A stretch of DNA of 8,134 nucleotides from Candidatus Thorarchaeota archaeon (GCA_004524595.1 SDOA01000155.1:1-8134); one strand, 5' to 3'; counted from the first letter of the stretch, positions 1 to 5,856 are shown. Notes: generated from the letters alone by a model not told the origin. Numbers and translations are program-made.

Positions 1-60
1 CATAGAACCAGTATTATCAACAACGAATACCAGGTCCAATTGTCCAAGTTTTTCTGACAT
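1..60 (-). CDS. VWA-domain protein, N-terminal fragment cut by the window edge
   Basis: Only the first 20 codons are present, read leftward from an ATG at 60-58. The peptide is MSEKLGQLDLVFVVDNTGSM. A hydrophobic beta strand (LVFVVD) running into D-x-T-G-S is the start of a von Willebrand factor A domain, where the acidic residue and following Ser/Thr begin the metal-binding MIDAS site. VWA proteins usually bind partner proteins through this metal. A clear GGGAG Shine-Dalgarno (minus strand, 73-69) lies 8 bases before the ATG and supports the start. There is no room for a signal peptide, so a cytoplasmic protein is likely. The rest of the gene, and so its specific role, is outside the window. 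Confidence 0.72.
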   Translation of the reverse strand, partial: MSEKLGQLDLVFVVDNTGSM

Positions 61-68
61 ATTCTAAT

Positions 69-73
69 CTCCC
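69..73 (-). promoter_or_regulatory. Shine-Dalgarno of the VWA gene
   Basis: The minus strand reads GGGAG eight bases before the ATG at 60. It fixes the start of the truncated VWA gene, which has almost no other sequence in view. Confidence 0.6.
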
Positions 74-177
74 AAATTTCGTATAAGGATAAGACAATAA
101 TTGGTAGTGGCTGCCCCTATACGTTTCACCTTTACCTGTCATGAGCAAAGATAAGGTTTAGCATGTTTTTCCTACAA

Positions 178-183
178 TTTATA
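178..183 (+). promoter_or_regulatory. Possible TATA box for the membrane protein gene
   Basis: TTTATA lies about 27 bases before the ATG at 208, the spacing expected in archaea if transcription starts at or next to the start codon. This would give a nearly leaderless mRNA, in keeping with only a weak GGAAG at 199-203 as ribosome-binding signal. This is a pattern match only. Confidence 0.35.
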
Positions 184-207
184 GGTCGGTAATATGACGG
201 AAGAATC

Positions 208-900
208 ATGCAGATCCTCAAAGAAAAATCAATCAGGGACTTCATTCTGATTCACATAATCTTCAGTGTTATAGCAGCCATTACACTGCTCTTCCCATTT
301 GGGGGTGCAGTCAGTGCTAAAGTACTGATTCTCGTCATAATCTATAATGGGCTTGTAATTCTCGAGTTCTATGGGAAGGGGTACGAAGACTGGCAGAGTA
401 TATGGCTCTTCTCATTCATCCTTAGTCTTCTAATGGTATTTCCCGACTGGTATCTTGCAGAAACACTAGGAGCTCTGCAGTTTCCGAACGATGGCTTTCC
501 AATGGTAGGAGGTTCAATTCCGCTCTATATGGCAGGTCTCTGGGCAATTCCATTCTTCATTATTCTATTCGTTGGGAATGAGTTTCAAAAGAGGAAGTCC
601 CTTCAGTTGGCATATGGAATAGTTGGGATTCTCTCTGTATTGATTTTCGCTTTGGCAGAGCTGACCTTGGTCTATCTTCCTTCGTGGACAGCCACCGTAA
701 ATGGTATGACAGGAAACCTAGCGTGGTACATCATTATCCCTGAACTGTTTCTTGGACTCTCATTATTCATCTGCTACAATTTTATCAAAGACAAACGGTT
801 TTTGATGAAGATACTGGGGGCATTCACTGTGATGATACTCTACATTGGAAATGCATCGTTCTTCTATTTCCTGATAGAAACCCTCTTGCTAGGTTCATAA
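208..900 (+). CDS. Seven-helix integral membrane protein, possibly DUF6989-like
   Basis: A 230-residue, strongly hydrophobic protein. Approximate membrane segments are residues 11-30, 38-54, 64-83, 103-123, 133-156, 171-191 and 200-226, so about seven helices with short loops. There is no enzyme motif. The most distinctive stretch is PDWYLAE (79-85) at the end of helix 3, then FPNDGFP (92-98) and a helix starting IPLYMAGLW (104-112). This arrangement resembles my memory of the uncharacterised DUF6989 membrane family, but I could not check it. Helices 5 and 6 also carry acidic residues (E151, E179), perhaps a polar site in the membrane. The start follows only a weak GGAAG but sits about 27 bases after TTTATA. 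It is divergent from the VWA gene and 95 bases before nadE, which has its own signals. Function unknown. Confidence 0.8.
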   Translation: MQILKEKSIRDFILIHIIFSVIAAITLLFPFGGAVSAKVLILVIIYNGLVILEFYGKGYEDWQSIWLFSFILSLLMVFPDWYLAETLGALQFPNDGFPMVGGSIPLYMAGLWAIPFFIILFVGNEFQKRKSLQLAYGIVGILSVLIFALAELTLVYLPSWTATVNGMTGNLAWYIIIPELFLGLSLFICYNFIKDKRFLMKILGAFTVMILYIGNASFFYFLIETLLLGS

Positions 901-951
901 CATCGCTCTTTGCCATAATACTCCACAACTGGCAGAAATTACCTCTCAAGT

Positions 952-959
952 AATATACA
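952..959 (+). promoter_or_regulatory. Possible TATA box for nadE
   Basis: AATATACA about 40 bases before the nadE start would place transcription near 980, leaving a leader just long enough for the Shine-Dalgarno at 985-989. This is a pattern match without experimental support. Confidence 0.35.
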
Positions 960-984
960 AAAGGGAAAATTGATTGACTATCTT

Positions 985-989
985 GAGGT
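985..989 (+). promoter_or_regulatory. Shine-Dalgarno of nadE
   Basis: GAGGT lies six bases before the ATG at 996, the best-placed ribosome-binding site among the complete genes here. It decides the nadE start. Confidence 0.6.
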
Positions 990-995
990 AATCAG

Positions 996-1778
996 ATGGA
1001 ATTGCCAGAAGGTCTTAGATTTGAAGATTACGAGCCAGTAAAGGAACGCGTGGTCGATTTCATAAAAGACTATGTCAATAGGTCTGGAGTCGATGGCGTT
1101 GTATTGGGATTAAGTGGAGGTATCGATTCGAGTCTCGTTGCCACACTTGCTTGTGAAGCTATAGGTGCTGAGAGAGTCCTAGGAATCATGCTACCAGTAG
1201 ATGCAGAAAAAGATGCTAAGAACATAGAAGATGCAAAAATGTTGGCTGAAAAACTTGGTATGCGTCATGAATTATTCGAGTTAAAAAAAGCTGTCGCCGC
1301 CTATGAGTCAATAAAGTTAGAGAGAGTAGCAAAGGGAAACCTGATTTCGCGGCTACGCATGGTGACATGGTATGCAAAAGCAAACCAAGAGAATAGATTA
1401 GTTCTTGGTTCTGGGAACAAGACTGAGTTGATGATAGGTTACTTCACAAAATATGGAGATGGTGGGACAGACATTCTACCGATCGGAGACCTCTACAAGA
1501 CAAATGTTTGGGACCTCTCAGAACATCTTGGAATTCCTCAAAAAATAATAAAGAAGACCCCTTCTGCGGGTCTTTGGCAGGGACAGACAGATGAGGGGGA
1601 GATTGGAGTCAGCTATCCTGAATTAGATACTATTCTATTCTTGAAACTTGAGAGGAGAATGCCTGACGAAGAGATCATAAACTGGGGAATCTCTAAATTA
1701 AAGGTTCAGAAAGTACTTAGAATGATGAATCATTCAAAACATAAGAGAGACACTTTGCCGAAATCCCTTGTGCGGTAA
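996..1778 (+). CDS. nadE: NH3-dependent NAD(+) synthetase
   Basis: Catalyses the last step of NAD synthesis in the cytoplasm: deamido-NAD + ATP + NH3 gives NAD + AMP + PPi. The 260-residue protein is full length for the ammonia-dependent archaeal/bacterial form and has no nitrilase-type glutaminase domain. Visible motifs are the PP-loop SGGIDSS (40-46) that binds ATP pyrophosphate, NLISRLRM (115-122), SGNKTELMIGYFTKYGDG (139-156) forming the deamido-NAD/ATP pocket, and PSAGLWQGQTDE (189-200), the flexible loop that closes over the active site. The C-terminus is basic (HSKHKR). The start is supported by GAGGT six bases upstream. Its neighbours do not suggest a NAD operon. The source of ammonia (free, or from a separate glutaminase) cannot be told from this window. 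Confidence 0.97.
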   Translation: MELPEGLRFEDYEPVKERVVDFIKDYVNRSGVDGVVLGLSGGIDSSLVATLACEAIGAERVLGIMLPVDAEKDAKNIEDAKMLAEKLGMRHELFELKKAVAAYESIKLERVAKGNLISRLRMVTWYAKANQENRLVLGSGNKTELMIGYFTKYGDGGTDILPIGDLYKTNVWDLSEHLGIPQKIIKKTPSAGLWQGQTDEGEIGVSYPELDTILFLKLERRMPDEEIINWGISKLKVQKVLRMMNHSKHKRDTLPKSLVR

Positions 1779-1873
1779 CATATAGGAGATATTTAACGAC
1801 TCATGTTTTATCATTTATTAATAATCAGAGATTTAGGAAATATTTGAGTGGTGTGTGGATTAATTAATGTCCT

Positions 1874-1884
1874 AAAAAACAAAA
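1874..1884 (-). terminator. Oligo-T terminator behind the zinc-ribbon gene
   Basis: Read on the minus strand this is TTTTGTTTTTT, about 55 bases after the TAA of the zinc-ribbon gene, with a second T-rich run near 1914-1921. Archaeal RNA polymerase terminates at such runs without a hairpin. The 1779-1937 gap between convergent nadE and the zinc-ribbon gene is otherwise plain AT-rich DNA. Confidence 0.4.
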
Positions 1885-1900
1885 TAATCCTTTCTCATAA

Positions 1901-1911
1901 TTCTATTAGAA
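1901..1911. repeat. Palindrome TTCTATTAGAA, downstream copy
   Basis: A perfect 5-1-5 inverted repeat (TTCTA-T-TAGAA). The same core, TTCTA-N-TAGAA, sits inside the longer palindrome at 2728-2746 on the other side of the zinc-ribbon gene. It could be a paired protein-binding site, or chance in AT-rich sequence. Confidence 0.35.
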
Positions 1912-1937
1912 ATAGTAAAAATAGTAGATCTAATTCA

Positions 1938-2627
1938 TTACCTATAAATTATAGCAATAGGATGAAACTGAGTTTTATAGACGACATAATACGCATGTAT
2001 TATTGCGCCATTTGGTTGATGATTTCTGGATTCTATTATATCACTCTCTGTATATTCTCCAGCACTGATTTTCCGAGGTAACCACTTTCGTTCAAGACCA
2101 TGTTTATCACCAACACTTAGTATTTGGGCATTATAGGAGTCTTCGTCATTTGTAAGTGTGATTTTGTCGAGGGGAGTGGGTTTTTTCATAAATTTACCTT
2201 TTCTCTTTAGAACATAATATAGGACATCCTTCTCAAGAGTATAGGGATTTCGATCATAATTATCTGCATAGAAATCTTCAATCGATTGCAGGGTTGGATC
2301 ATCATGAAGTTCACGCATCTTCATCCTCTTTTGAATACGCTCGGGAATAACACTAGGACCATCCTCTATCTCGACAGGAAAAGGCCAACCTATCTCGTCT
2401 GCAATGCTCTTCTCATACTTGAGTCCAATCCCATCAATTTCGAATTTCTCACGACATAATACACATTCCAACTTCGTGATGGTGAATCCTTCAGGATTAA
2501 GTCCTACCTCAGGACGCCCAACATAAGCAGGTTCTTCCTCTAAAGCATATAATGAACCGCCACAGGTTAGGCAATACAATTCAAAGAGAATTGGTCGCTT
2601 TTTTGGAATTCTATTTATATCATTCAT
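1938..2627 (-). CDS. Zinc-ribbon protein of unknown function
   Basis: A 229-residue soluble protein that I do not recognise. The N-terminal third holds two CxxC pairs, C19-x2-C22 and C55-x2-C58, spaced 32 residues apart as in a zinc ribbon; the second pair sits in LECVLCREKFEIDG, a typical zinc-ribbon knuckle followed by a beta strand. Residues 75-120 are charged and proline-containing (WPFPVEIEDG at 81-90). The C-terminal half (125-229) alternates beta-like strands with basic stretches (YVLKRKGKFMKK, 138-149) and ends in a hydrophobic strand (HPIAIIYR). There are no membrane segments or catalytic motifs. A role in binding nucleic acid or protein is possible but unproven. The start has only a weak GAG upstream; the T-rich 2695-2704 region may hold its TATA box. 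It lies 184 bases behind the MBL-fold gene, separated by a hairpin terminator, so it is probably transcribed alone. Palindromes with the core TTCTANTAGAA flank it. Confidence 0.8.
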   Translation of the reverse strand: MNDINRIPKKRPILFELYCLTCGGSLYALEEEPAYVGRPEVGLNPEGFTITKLECVLCREKFEIDGIGLKYEKSIADEIGWPFPVEIEDGPSVIPERIQKRMKMRELHDDPTLQSIEDFYADNYDRNPYTLEKDVLYYVLKRKGKFMKKPTPLDKITLTNDEDSYNAQILSVGDKHGLERKWLPRKISAGEYTESDIIESRNHQPNGAIIHAYYVVYKTQFHPIAIIYR

Positions 2628-2686
2628 GACGGGATTCTCAAGATATGGTTCTATTATGTTGTCCTTCTGAATCTTTCGAAGTAGAG

Positions 2687-2696
2687 TAGAATTCTA
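2687..2696. repeat. Palindrome TAGAATTCTA in the promoter region of the zinc-ribbon gene
   Basis: A perfect 10-base palindrome made from the half-sites of the 2728-2746 repeat (TAGAA and TTCTA) in inverted order, with centres about 45 bases apart. It lies 60-70 bases before the zinc-ribbon start, next to the possible TATA box, where a repressor could act. Functional role inferred only. Confidence 0.35.
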
Positions 2697-2727
2697 TTAC
2701 AATAAACACATAGTTCATAGATGTTGA

Positions 2728-2746
2728 TTTATTCTACTAGAATAAA
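2728..2746. repeat. Perfect 19-base palindrome upstream of the zinc-ribbon gene
   Basis: TTTATTCTA-C-TAGAATAAA, two nine-base arms around one base. With a one-base centre it is unlikely to form a good RNA hairpin, and the length suits a dimeric DNA-binding protein. It lies between the terminator of the MBL-fold gene and the start of the zinc-ribbon gene, about 100 bases before the latter, so an operator for that gene is the simplest reading. Confidence 0.5.
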
Positions 2747-2760
2747 ACAACTGAGAAATG

Positions 2761-2795
2761 AAAAAAGGAGCTGGAAATTATTAGCGTTCCAGCTC
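2761..2795 (-). terminator. Hairpin plus T-run terminator of the MBL-fold gene
   Basis: On the minus strand GAGCTGGAA and TTCCAGCTC form a perfect nine-base-pair stem (arms 2795-2787 and 2776-2768) with a ten-base loop, followed by CTTTTTT. It begins 17 bases after the stop of the MBL-fold gene. The layout is that of a bacterial intrinsic terminator; in archaea the T-run alone would do. Confidence 0.7.
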
Positions 2796-2811
2796 TTAGA
2801 AATATCTGACC

Positions 2812-3633
2812 TCAGGATAATTCAAACGTGTACATACTCCAATAATCCAAGATAATTGCGGTACAATCTGTTAATTCCTCGACATCATCACCATAAGCGG
2901 CGAACCATGAATATTGAGCATCTTCTTCAAAGTGAATGGGAATAAAGAATGCAGGCTCTAAACGATCCAAAGCTTCAACAACCTCATAGTTAGCCATTGT
3001 CTGACAACCTGGACCAAGTGGGAAGAATGCAAGGTCGATTTGTCCCCGTATTTGATAGTACTCGAAGATGTTCTTTGAGTCACCAGCATGGAAGATTGTG
3101 AAGCCATCAATATCGATGATGAAGCTTGTCCAATTGGCTTCAATAGGATGACTAGCAGGATAACCGTATTCTGAAAATGTATACATATAGAACGCAGTGA
3201 TATTGATGTCACCTACAAGAACACTGTCCCCTGGAACGACGGAAATAGCTCCATAAAGACTGACTGCATCAGTCATGTTTGCTGGGATGATGAAGACAGT
3301 ATCTTCGGTCTTAATAATATCAAGGGAGTCGACATCATAGTGGTCTCCATGAGGATGTGTTACACATACGATATCTGCAGGATAGTCTGTAAAACTATCA
3401 TTAAGTAGGATTGGATCTATGTAGATTCGGGTTTCATTGGTCTCAATCATGACGCCAGCGTTTGTGAGAAGTGTAACATTTAAGGTTGAAGGAATTGAAT
3501 CTTCATGATTGTCGTCGGGTGTATTCTGGGGAGGATTATTCACTAATTGAATAGCCATAACTGCTGTTGCAGCAACTCCAATTAAGAGAATGAGCACTCC
3601 TGCGATTATTCGATAATTGTTCTGGAATGACAT
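2812..3633 (-). CDS. Membrane-anchored metallo-beta-lactamase-fold hydrolase (UlaG-like)
   Basis: A 273-residue protein. Residues 8-30 form one N-terminal hydrophobic helix after a short basic start (uncleaved anchor or signal peptide), then a Pro/Asn/Asp-rich linker (31-48), then an MBL-fold domain. Metal ligands are visible: THPHGDH (92-98, the HxHxDH motif), HAGDS (182-186) and PIHFEE (232-237). The order and the short spacing match the UlaG/L-ascorbate-6-P lactonase-like branch rather than true beta-lactamases; the substrate is unknown. Six N-glycosylation sequons (NVT 52, NET 66, NDS 78, NMT 119, NIT 144, NWT 167) suggest the domain faces outward. The frame is open to a TTG at 3678, but I chose the ATG at 3633 because it puts the anchor at the N-terminus. 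No good Shine-Dalgarno is seen for either. A hairpin terminator follows. It is 84 bases behind the LLM gene on the same strand, so partial co-transcription is possible. Confidence 0.85.
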   Translation of the reverse strand: MSFQNNYRIIAGVLILLIGVAATAVMAIQLVNNPPQNTPDDNHEDSIPSTLNVTLLTNAGVMIETNETRIYIDPILLNDSFTDYPADIVCVTHPHGDHYDVDSLDIIKTEDTVFIIPANMTDAVSLYGAISVVPGDSVLVGDINITAFYMYTFSEYGYPASHPIEANWTSFIIDIDGFTIFHAGDSKNIFEYYQIRGQIDLAFFPLGPGCQTMANYEVVEALDRLEPAFFIPIHFEEDAQYSWFAAYGDDVEELTDCTAIILDYWSMYTFELS

Positions 3634-3717
3634 AGCTACAAGGCAGATAGGTGAACCTGAATTAAAGGATATGTTCAACGCATGTATTTGACCTAATTGG
3701 CAAATGGATATGATAAA

Positions 3718-4569
3718 TCATGAATTAGGAGGACCATTGTTAATACGCTCTCTTAATTCATCAATCTCAGCTCTGAGACCATGAATGTCTTCAAGCCACC
3801 ATGTTATTCCTCCCTTAATCCATGGTTTAAGCTTCTCTTCATCTGCGTTTGTATCAGTTCCGGTCGTTTCACCACAGATAATGACATCATAATTTTCAAG
3901 AGTTCCTCGTTCTGAATGCACAATTTCAAGGACATGCTCAAGATCCTTAGGAGTCACAGGTTCTGGCCATCTTGAATGGACAGGGGCAACACCATCATAA
4001 TGGGCTGCTCGTCTGAAGGGTGCTTTGTTAGGAACACCACCACCGACCCATATAGGAATACGAGGACTCTGTCTTGGTTTTGGTAGGAAGGTCATCTCCT
4101 CAAGTTGATAATGGACACCATGATACGAAAATGGTTCTCCAGTCCATAAACCTGTTATGATGTCTAAGCTCTCATCTAGTTTTTGAGCGCGTATCTTTGT
4201 ATCACTCTCTTCACCAAAGTAATCGAACTCAACATCAGGGGGTGCTCCGATACCTACTCCAAGTATCAATCGTCCTTTTGAGAGATGGTCTAATGAAAGG
4301 GCTTCACGTGCAACCTTCCAAGGTCTCCTACGAGGTAGAGGTGTGATGAGCGGGCCAAGGCGTATTTTTGAGGTGTTGCATGCTATTGCGGTCAGTGCAA
4401 TCCATGGATCAACAAAGGGAAGAACCATGTCTTCTTTCTTGAAGACAAGTAGATGGTCCCAGAGAAAAAATCCATCCCACCCACTTTTTTCTGCCTCAAT
4501 TGCAAGTTCCACTATTGTATCAATATCACCAAACCAACCAAAATTAGGGAGATTTATTCCATACTTCAT
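3718..4569 (-). CDS. LLM-class (luciferase-like) oxidoreductase, probably F420-dependent
   Basis: A 283-residue TIM-barrel protein of the bacterial luciferase family, which uses F420 or FMN to transfer hydride to or from varied substrates in the cytoplasm. The opening MKYGINLPNFG (1-11) is the family's first strand; WDGFFLWDHLL (31-41) is the conserved helix-strand with the active-site D38-H39 region; LGPLITPLPRRRPWKVAREA (71-90) and LSLDHLSKGRLILGVGIG (91-108) are the core signature, the latter being the cofactor phosphate-binding region; RIPIWVGG (170-177) and RRAAHYDG (186-193) close the barrel. F420 rather than FMN is inferred from the archaeal setting. The frame is open to an ATG at 4668, but the extra 33 residues have no family counterpart and cover the likely promoter, so I start at the ATG at 4569, which has only a weak GGTG upstream. 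Substrate unknown. It is divergent from the TPR gene. Confidence 0.9.
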   Translation of the reverse strand: MKYGINLPNFGWFGDIDTIVELAIEAEKSGWDGFFLWDHLLVFKKEDMVLPFVDPWIALTAIACNTSKIRLGPLITPLPRRRPWKVAREALSLDHLSKGRLILGVGIGAPPDVEFDYFGEESDTKIRAQKLDESLDIITGLWTGEPFSYHGVHYQLEEMTFLPKPRQSPRIPIWVGGGVPNKAPFRRAAHYDGVAPVHSRWPEPVTPKDLEHVLEIVHSERGTLENYDVIICGETTGTDTNADEEKLKPWIKGGITWWLEDIHGLRAEIDELRERINNGPPNS

Positions 4570-4701
4570 ACAAATACACCGGAAACAGCTCCCACATGAT
4601 CTTGGATAAAGATACTTTTCTCGGAGATGTCGAGAGAACATATAACAACGAATTTTCAAAAAATGCAAAAAGTTGTTTCGTCTTGAAAATTCAACTGATT
4701 C

Positions 4702-4709
4702 TTAAAAAT
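4702..4709 (+). promoter_or_regulatory. Possible TATA box for the TPR gene
   Basis: TTAAAAAT about 52 bases before the ATG at 4758 would set transcription near 4730-4735, within or just after the GCTTAT-GA-ATAAGC palindrome at 4716-4729. The 4570-4757 gap is shared with the divergent LLM gene. Confidence 0.3.
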
Positions 4710-4715
4710 CCTCAA

Positions 4716-4729
4716 GCTTATGAATAAGC
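4716..4729. repeat. Palindrome GCTTAT-GA-ATAAGC in a divergent promoter region
   Basis: A perfect 6-2-6 inverted repeat between the LLM and TPR genes, just downstream of a TATA-like run for the TPR gene, where a bound protein would block initiation. Short enough to arise by chance. Confidence 0.3.
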
Positions 4730-4757
4730 ATTGTATGTCAAATGATAGGTCTGAATC

Positions 4758-5093
4758 ATGGATGCACATGAGTGGTACGAGAAAGGAAAGAACGCAATGA
4801 TGGAAGGAAGGATCGAACAGGCAATTGAAGCCTTTGACCAGGCAACCAGTATTGATCCTTCATCCTTTGATGCTTGGTGGTCTCTTGCCAGTGCATGTAA
4901 TCTATTAGGTTCCCAGATTGAGGGAGAAGGAGATTATTCAAGAGCCAACTTGTACAAGATTAAGGCAGCATTCTCGTTTGACAGAGCAACACGAGCGGAT
5001 CCTTCTAATCCAAGAGTGGTAAAAGCGAAAGCTTATGCAACCACAATTCGTGAGGCACAGAAGAGAAAGAAGGAACAGAATCTAATTCAATAG
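4758..5093 (+). CDS. Small TPR-repeat protein
   Basis: A 111-residue soluble protein made almost entirely of helices. Residues 3-36 are a clear tetratricopeptide repeat (W6, G10, G17, A22, F26, A29, then the closing DPSS at 33-36). Residues 37-84 form a second, degenerate repeat whose two helices are separated by an insertion (about 51-64, GSQIEGEGDYSRAN) and which ends again in A-x-x-x-DPSNP (77-85). A final basic helix (85-106, ending QKRKKEQ) caps the array. TPR arrays bind other proteins; two repeats plus a cap is a minimal scaffold or adaptor, and no enzyme is present. The start has a weak AGGT seven to ten bases upstream. It is divergent from the LLM gene and convergent with the zinc-finger gene, leaving a 50-base gap without a clear terminator. 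Partner unknown. Confidence 0.85.
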   Translation: MDAHEWYEKGKNAMMEGRIEQAIEAFDQATSIDPSSFDAWWSLASACNLLGSQIEGEGDYSRANLYKIKAAFSFDRATRADPSNPRVVKAKAYATTIREAQKRKKEQNLIQ

Positions 5094-5143
5094 AACATGA
5101 TCCCACACATTATAAGATACCTAGTATTCAGGTGTGTTGTTCT

Positions 5144-5416
5144 TCAGAAGAATGGTCTTCCTGCACCATCAGTATCGAATTGAACATCATCTACGGTCAA
5201 GCCTTTTGATTCAATACAAGCACGACAGATGAAAGTATAATCGTTTGTCATATTATGGCAGTAAGTGCAAATTGGTGCTCCACACTCTTCACACTCAAAA
5301 CACTCGTTGTCGTCTGCTTGATAACCACAGCCCTTGCATGTACCTCCAGATGCTTCATGGAGTTCGCTCAACCGTTTAATGATTTTATCAGAAGCATCTT
5401 CTCTCTCATCTTTCAT
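5144..5416 (-). CDS. Eight-cysteine zinc-finger protein with FYVE/PHD-like spacing
   Basis: A 90-residue protein. Residues 1-22 are a charged helix. The core has four CxxC pairs: C27-x2-C30, C42-x2-C45, C50-x2-C53 and C64-x2-C67, plus an extra C39. The spacing (x11, x4, x10 between pairs, with CEECGAPICTYC at 42-53) is that of cross-brace treble-clef fingers binding two zinc ions, as in FYVE and PHD domains. The basic RHHCR patch that FYVE domains use to bind PI3P is absent, as is the PHD histidine, so ligand and partner are unknown. The tail ends GRPFF. The frame is open to 5470, but the ATG at 5416 follows GGGA by six bases and starts the charged helix, so I chose it. A TATA-like run lies at 5444-5453. 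It sits 89 bases behind the FKBP gene. Related archaeal rubredoxin- or ribbon-like fingers remain an alternative. Confidence 0.8.
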   Translation of the reverse strand: MKDEREDASDKIIKRLSELHEASGGTCKGCGYQADDNECFECEECGAPICTYCHNMTNDYTFICRACIESKGLTVDDVQFDTDGAGRPFF

Positions 5417-5443
5417 GATAATTCCCAGCTTGTACATTGATAT

Positions 5444-5453
5444 TATTATATTC
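5444..5453 (-). promoter_or_regulatory. Possible TATA box for the zinc-finger gene
   Basis: The minus strand reads ATATAATA here, about 30 bases before the ATG at 5416. It overlaps the longer reading frame upstream, which argues for the shorter start and for transcription apart from FKBP. Confidence 0.35.
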
Positions 5454-5505
5454 ATGAATACATATACCAAATCAGTAAAAGATTCTTTCGAATTCCATCT
5501 CGATT

Positions 5506-5835
5506 TTATTTCAAGTCAAGTAGTTCGACTTCGAATATTAATGTCGAGTTTGGGGGTATCAATCCATTACCTACATCCCTCGGACCATATGCTAACTCAG
5601 GAGGAATAGTTAATTTTCTTTTTCCACCAATTCTCATCGTCATCACACCTTCATCCCAACCTTGAATCACTTGACCTACACCAATCTGAAATTCAAAAGG
5701 CTCGCCACGGTCGACTGAACTGTCAAATTTCCTTCCATTAGTCAACCAGCCAGTGTAATGGACAACAGCAGTCTGTCCCATTCTGGGGGATTGTCCTGTA
5801 CCAATGTGGATATCTTCAATCTGTAAATCTGTCAT
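5506..5835 (-). CDS. FKBP-type peptidyl-prolyl cis-trans isomerase, FKBP12-like
   Basis: A 109-residue single-domain FKBP that speeds proline isomerisation during protein folding; no signal peptide, so cytoplasmic. Pocket residues known from human FKBP12 are all present in order: Y27 (VHYTGW), F37-D38 (GRKFDSS), F47 (PFEFQIG), V56-I57 and W60 (QVIQGWDEG), Y83 (LAYGPR) and F101 (LIFEVELLDL). The loop LAYGPRDVGNGLIPPNSTL (81-99) is direct, without the extra 'insert-in-flap' chaperone domain and metal-binding His tail of SlyD-type FKBPs that many archaea carry. The protein is therefore a minimal FKBP12-type enzyme. A minus-strand GAAGAG-ATTAATAG about 25 bases before the ATG suggests a leaderless mRNA, fitting the lack of a Shine-Dalgarno. 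The zinc-finger gene follows 89 bases downstream, and the SH3-like gene is divergent. Confidence 0.96.
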   Translation of the reverse strand: MTDLQIEDIHIGTGQSPRMGQTAVVHYTGWLTNGRKFDSSVDRGEPFEFQIGVGQVIQGWDEGVMTMRIGGKRKLTIPPELAYGPRDVGNGLIPPNSTLIFEVELLDLK

Positions 5836-5856
5836 AAATTGTGTGAAGTAGTAGTT

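Noticed and set aside
1848..2081. Plus-strand open frame of 77 codons overlapping the end of the zinc-ribbon gene
   Set aside because: It is antisense to a convincing gene, its composition is that of AT-rich noncoding DNA (Asn/Ser/Ile-rich), and it has no ribosome-binding site or recognisable domain.
3634..3678. TTG start giving the MBL-fold protein 15 more residues
   Set aside because: It would push the membrane helix inward, the added residues are nondescript, and there is no Shine-Dalgarno before it. The ATG at 3633 is simpler.
4343..4609. Plus-strand open frame of 88 codons opposite the LLM gene
   Set aside because: Shadow of a well-supported gene; no motif or start signal. The same holds for plus-strand frames at 5255-5440, 5334-5609, 6390-6635 and 6946-7140.
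4570..4668. N-terminal extension of the LLM protein with a cysteine cluster (C-x2-C-x2-C-x-C)
   Set aside because: It looked like a metal site, but the family begins at MKYGINLPNFG, the extension has no counterpart, and TATA-like sequence lies within it. I read it as promoter and leader.
5140..5152. Palindrome TTCTTC-A-GAAGAA at the end of the zinc-finger gene
   Set aside because: It is made by the terminal Phe-Phe-stop codons and the adjacent bases, has no T-run, and is probably coincidence rather than a terminator.
5417..5470. Longer start for the zinc-finger protein adding a hydrophobic stretch (MNIIISMYKLGII)
   Set aside because: It briefly suggested a membrane anchor, but the segment is short, covers the TATA-like run, and the ATG at 5416 has a GGGA at good spacing.
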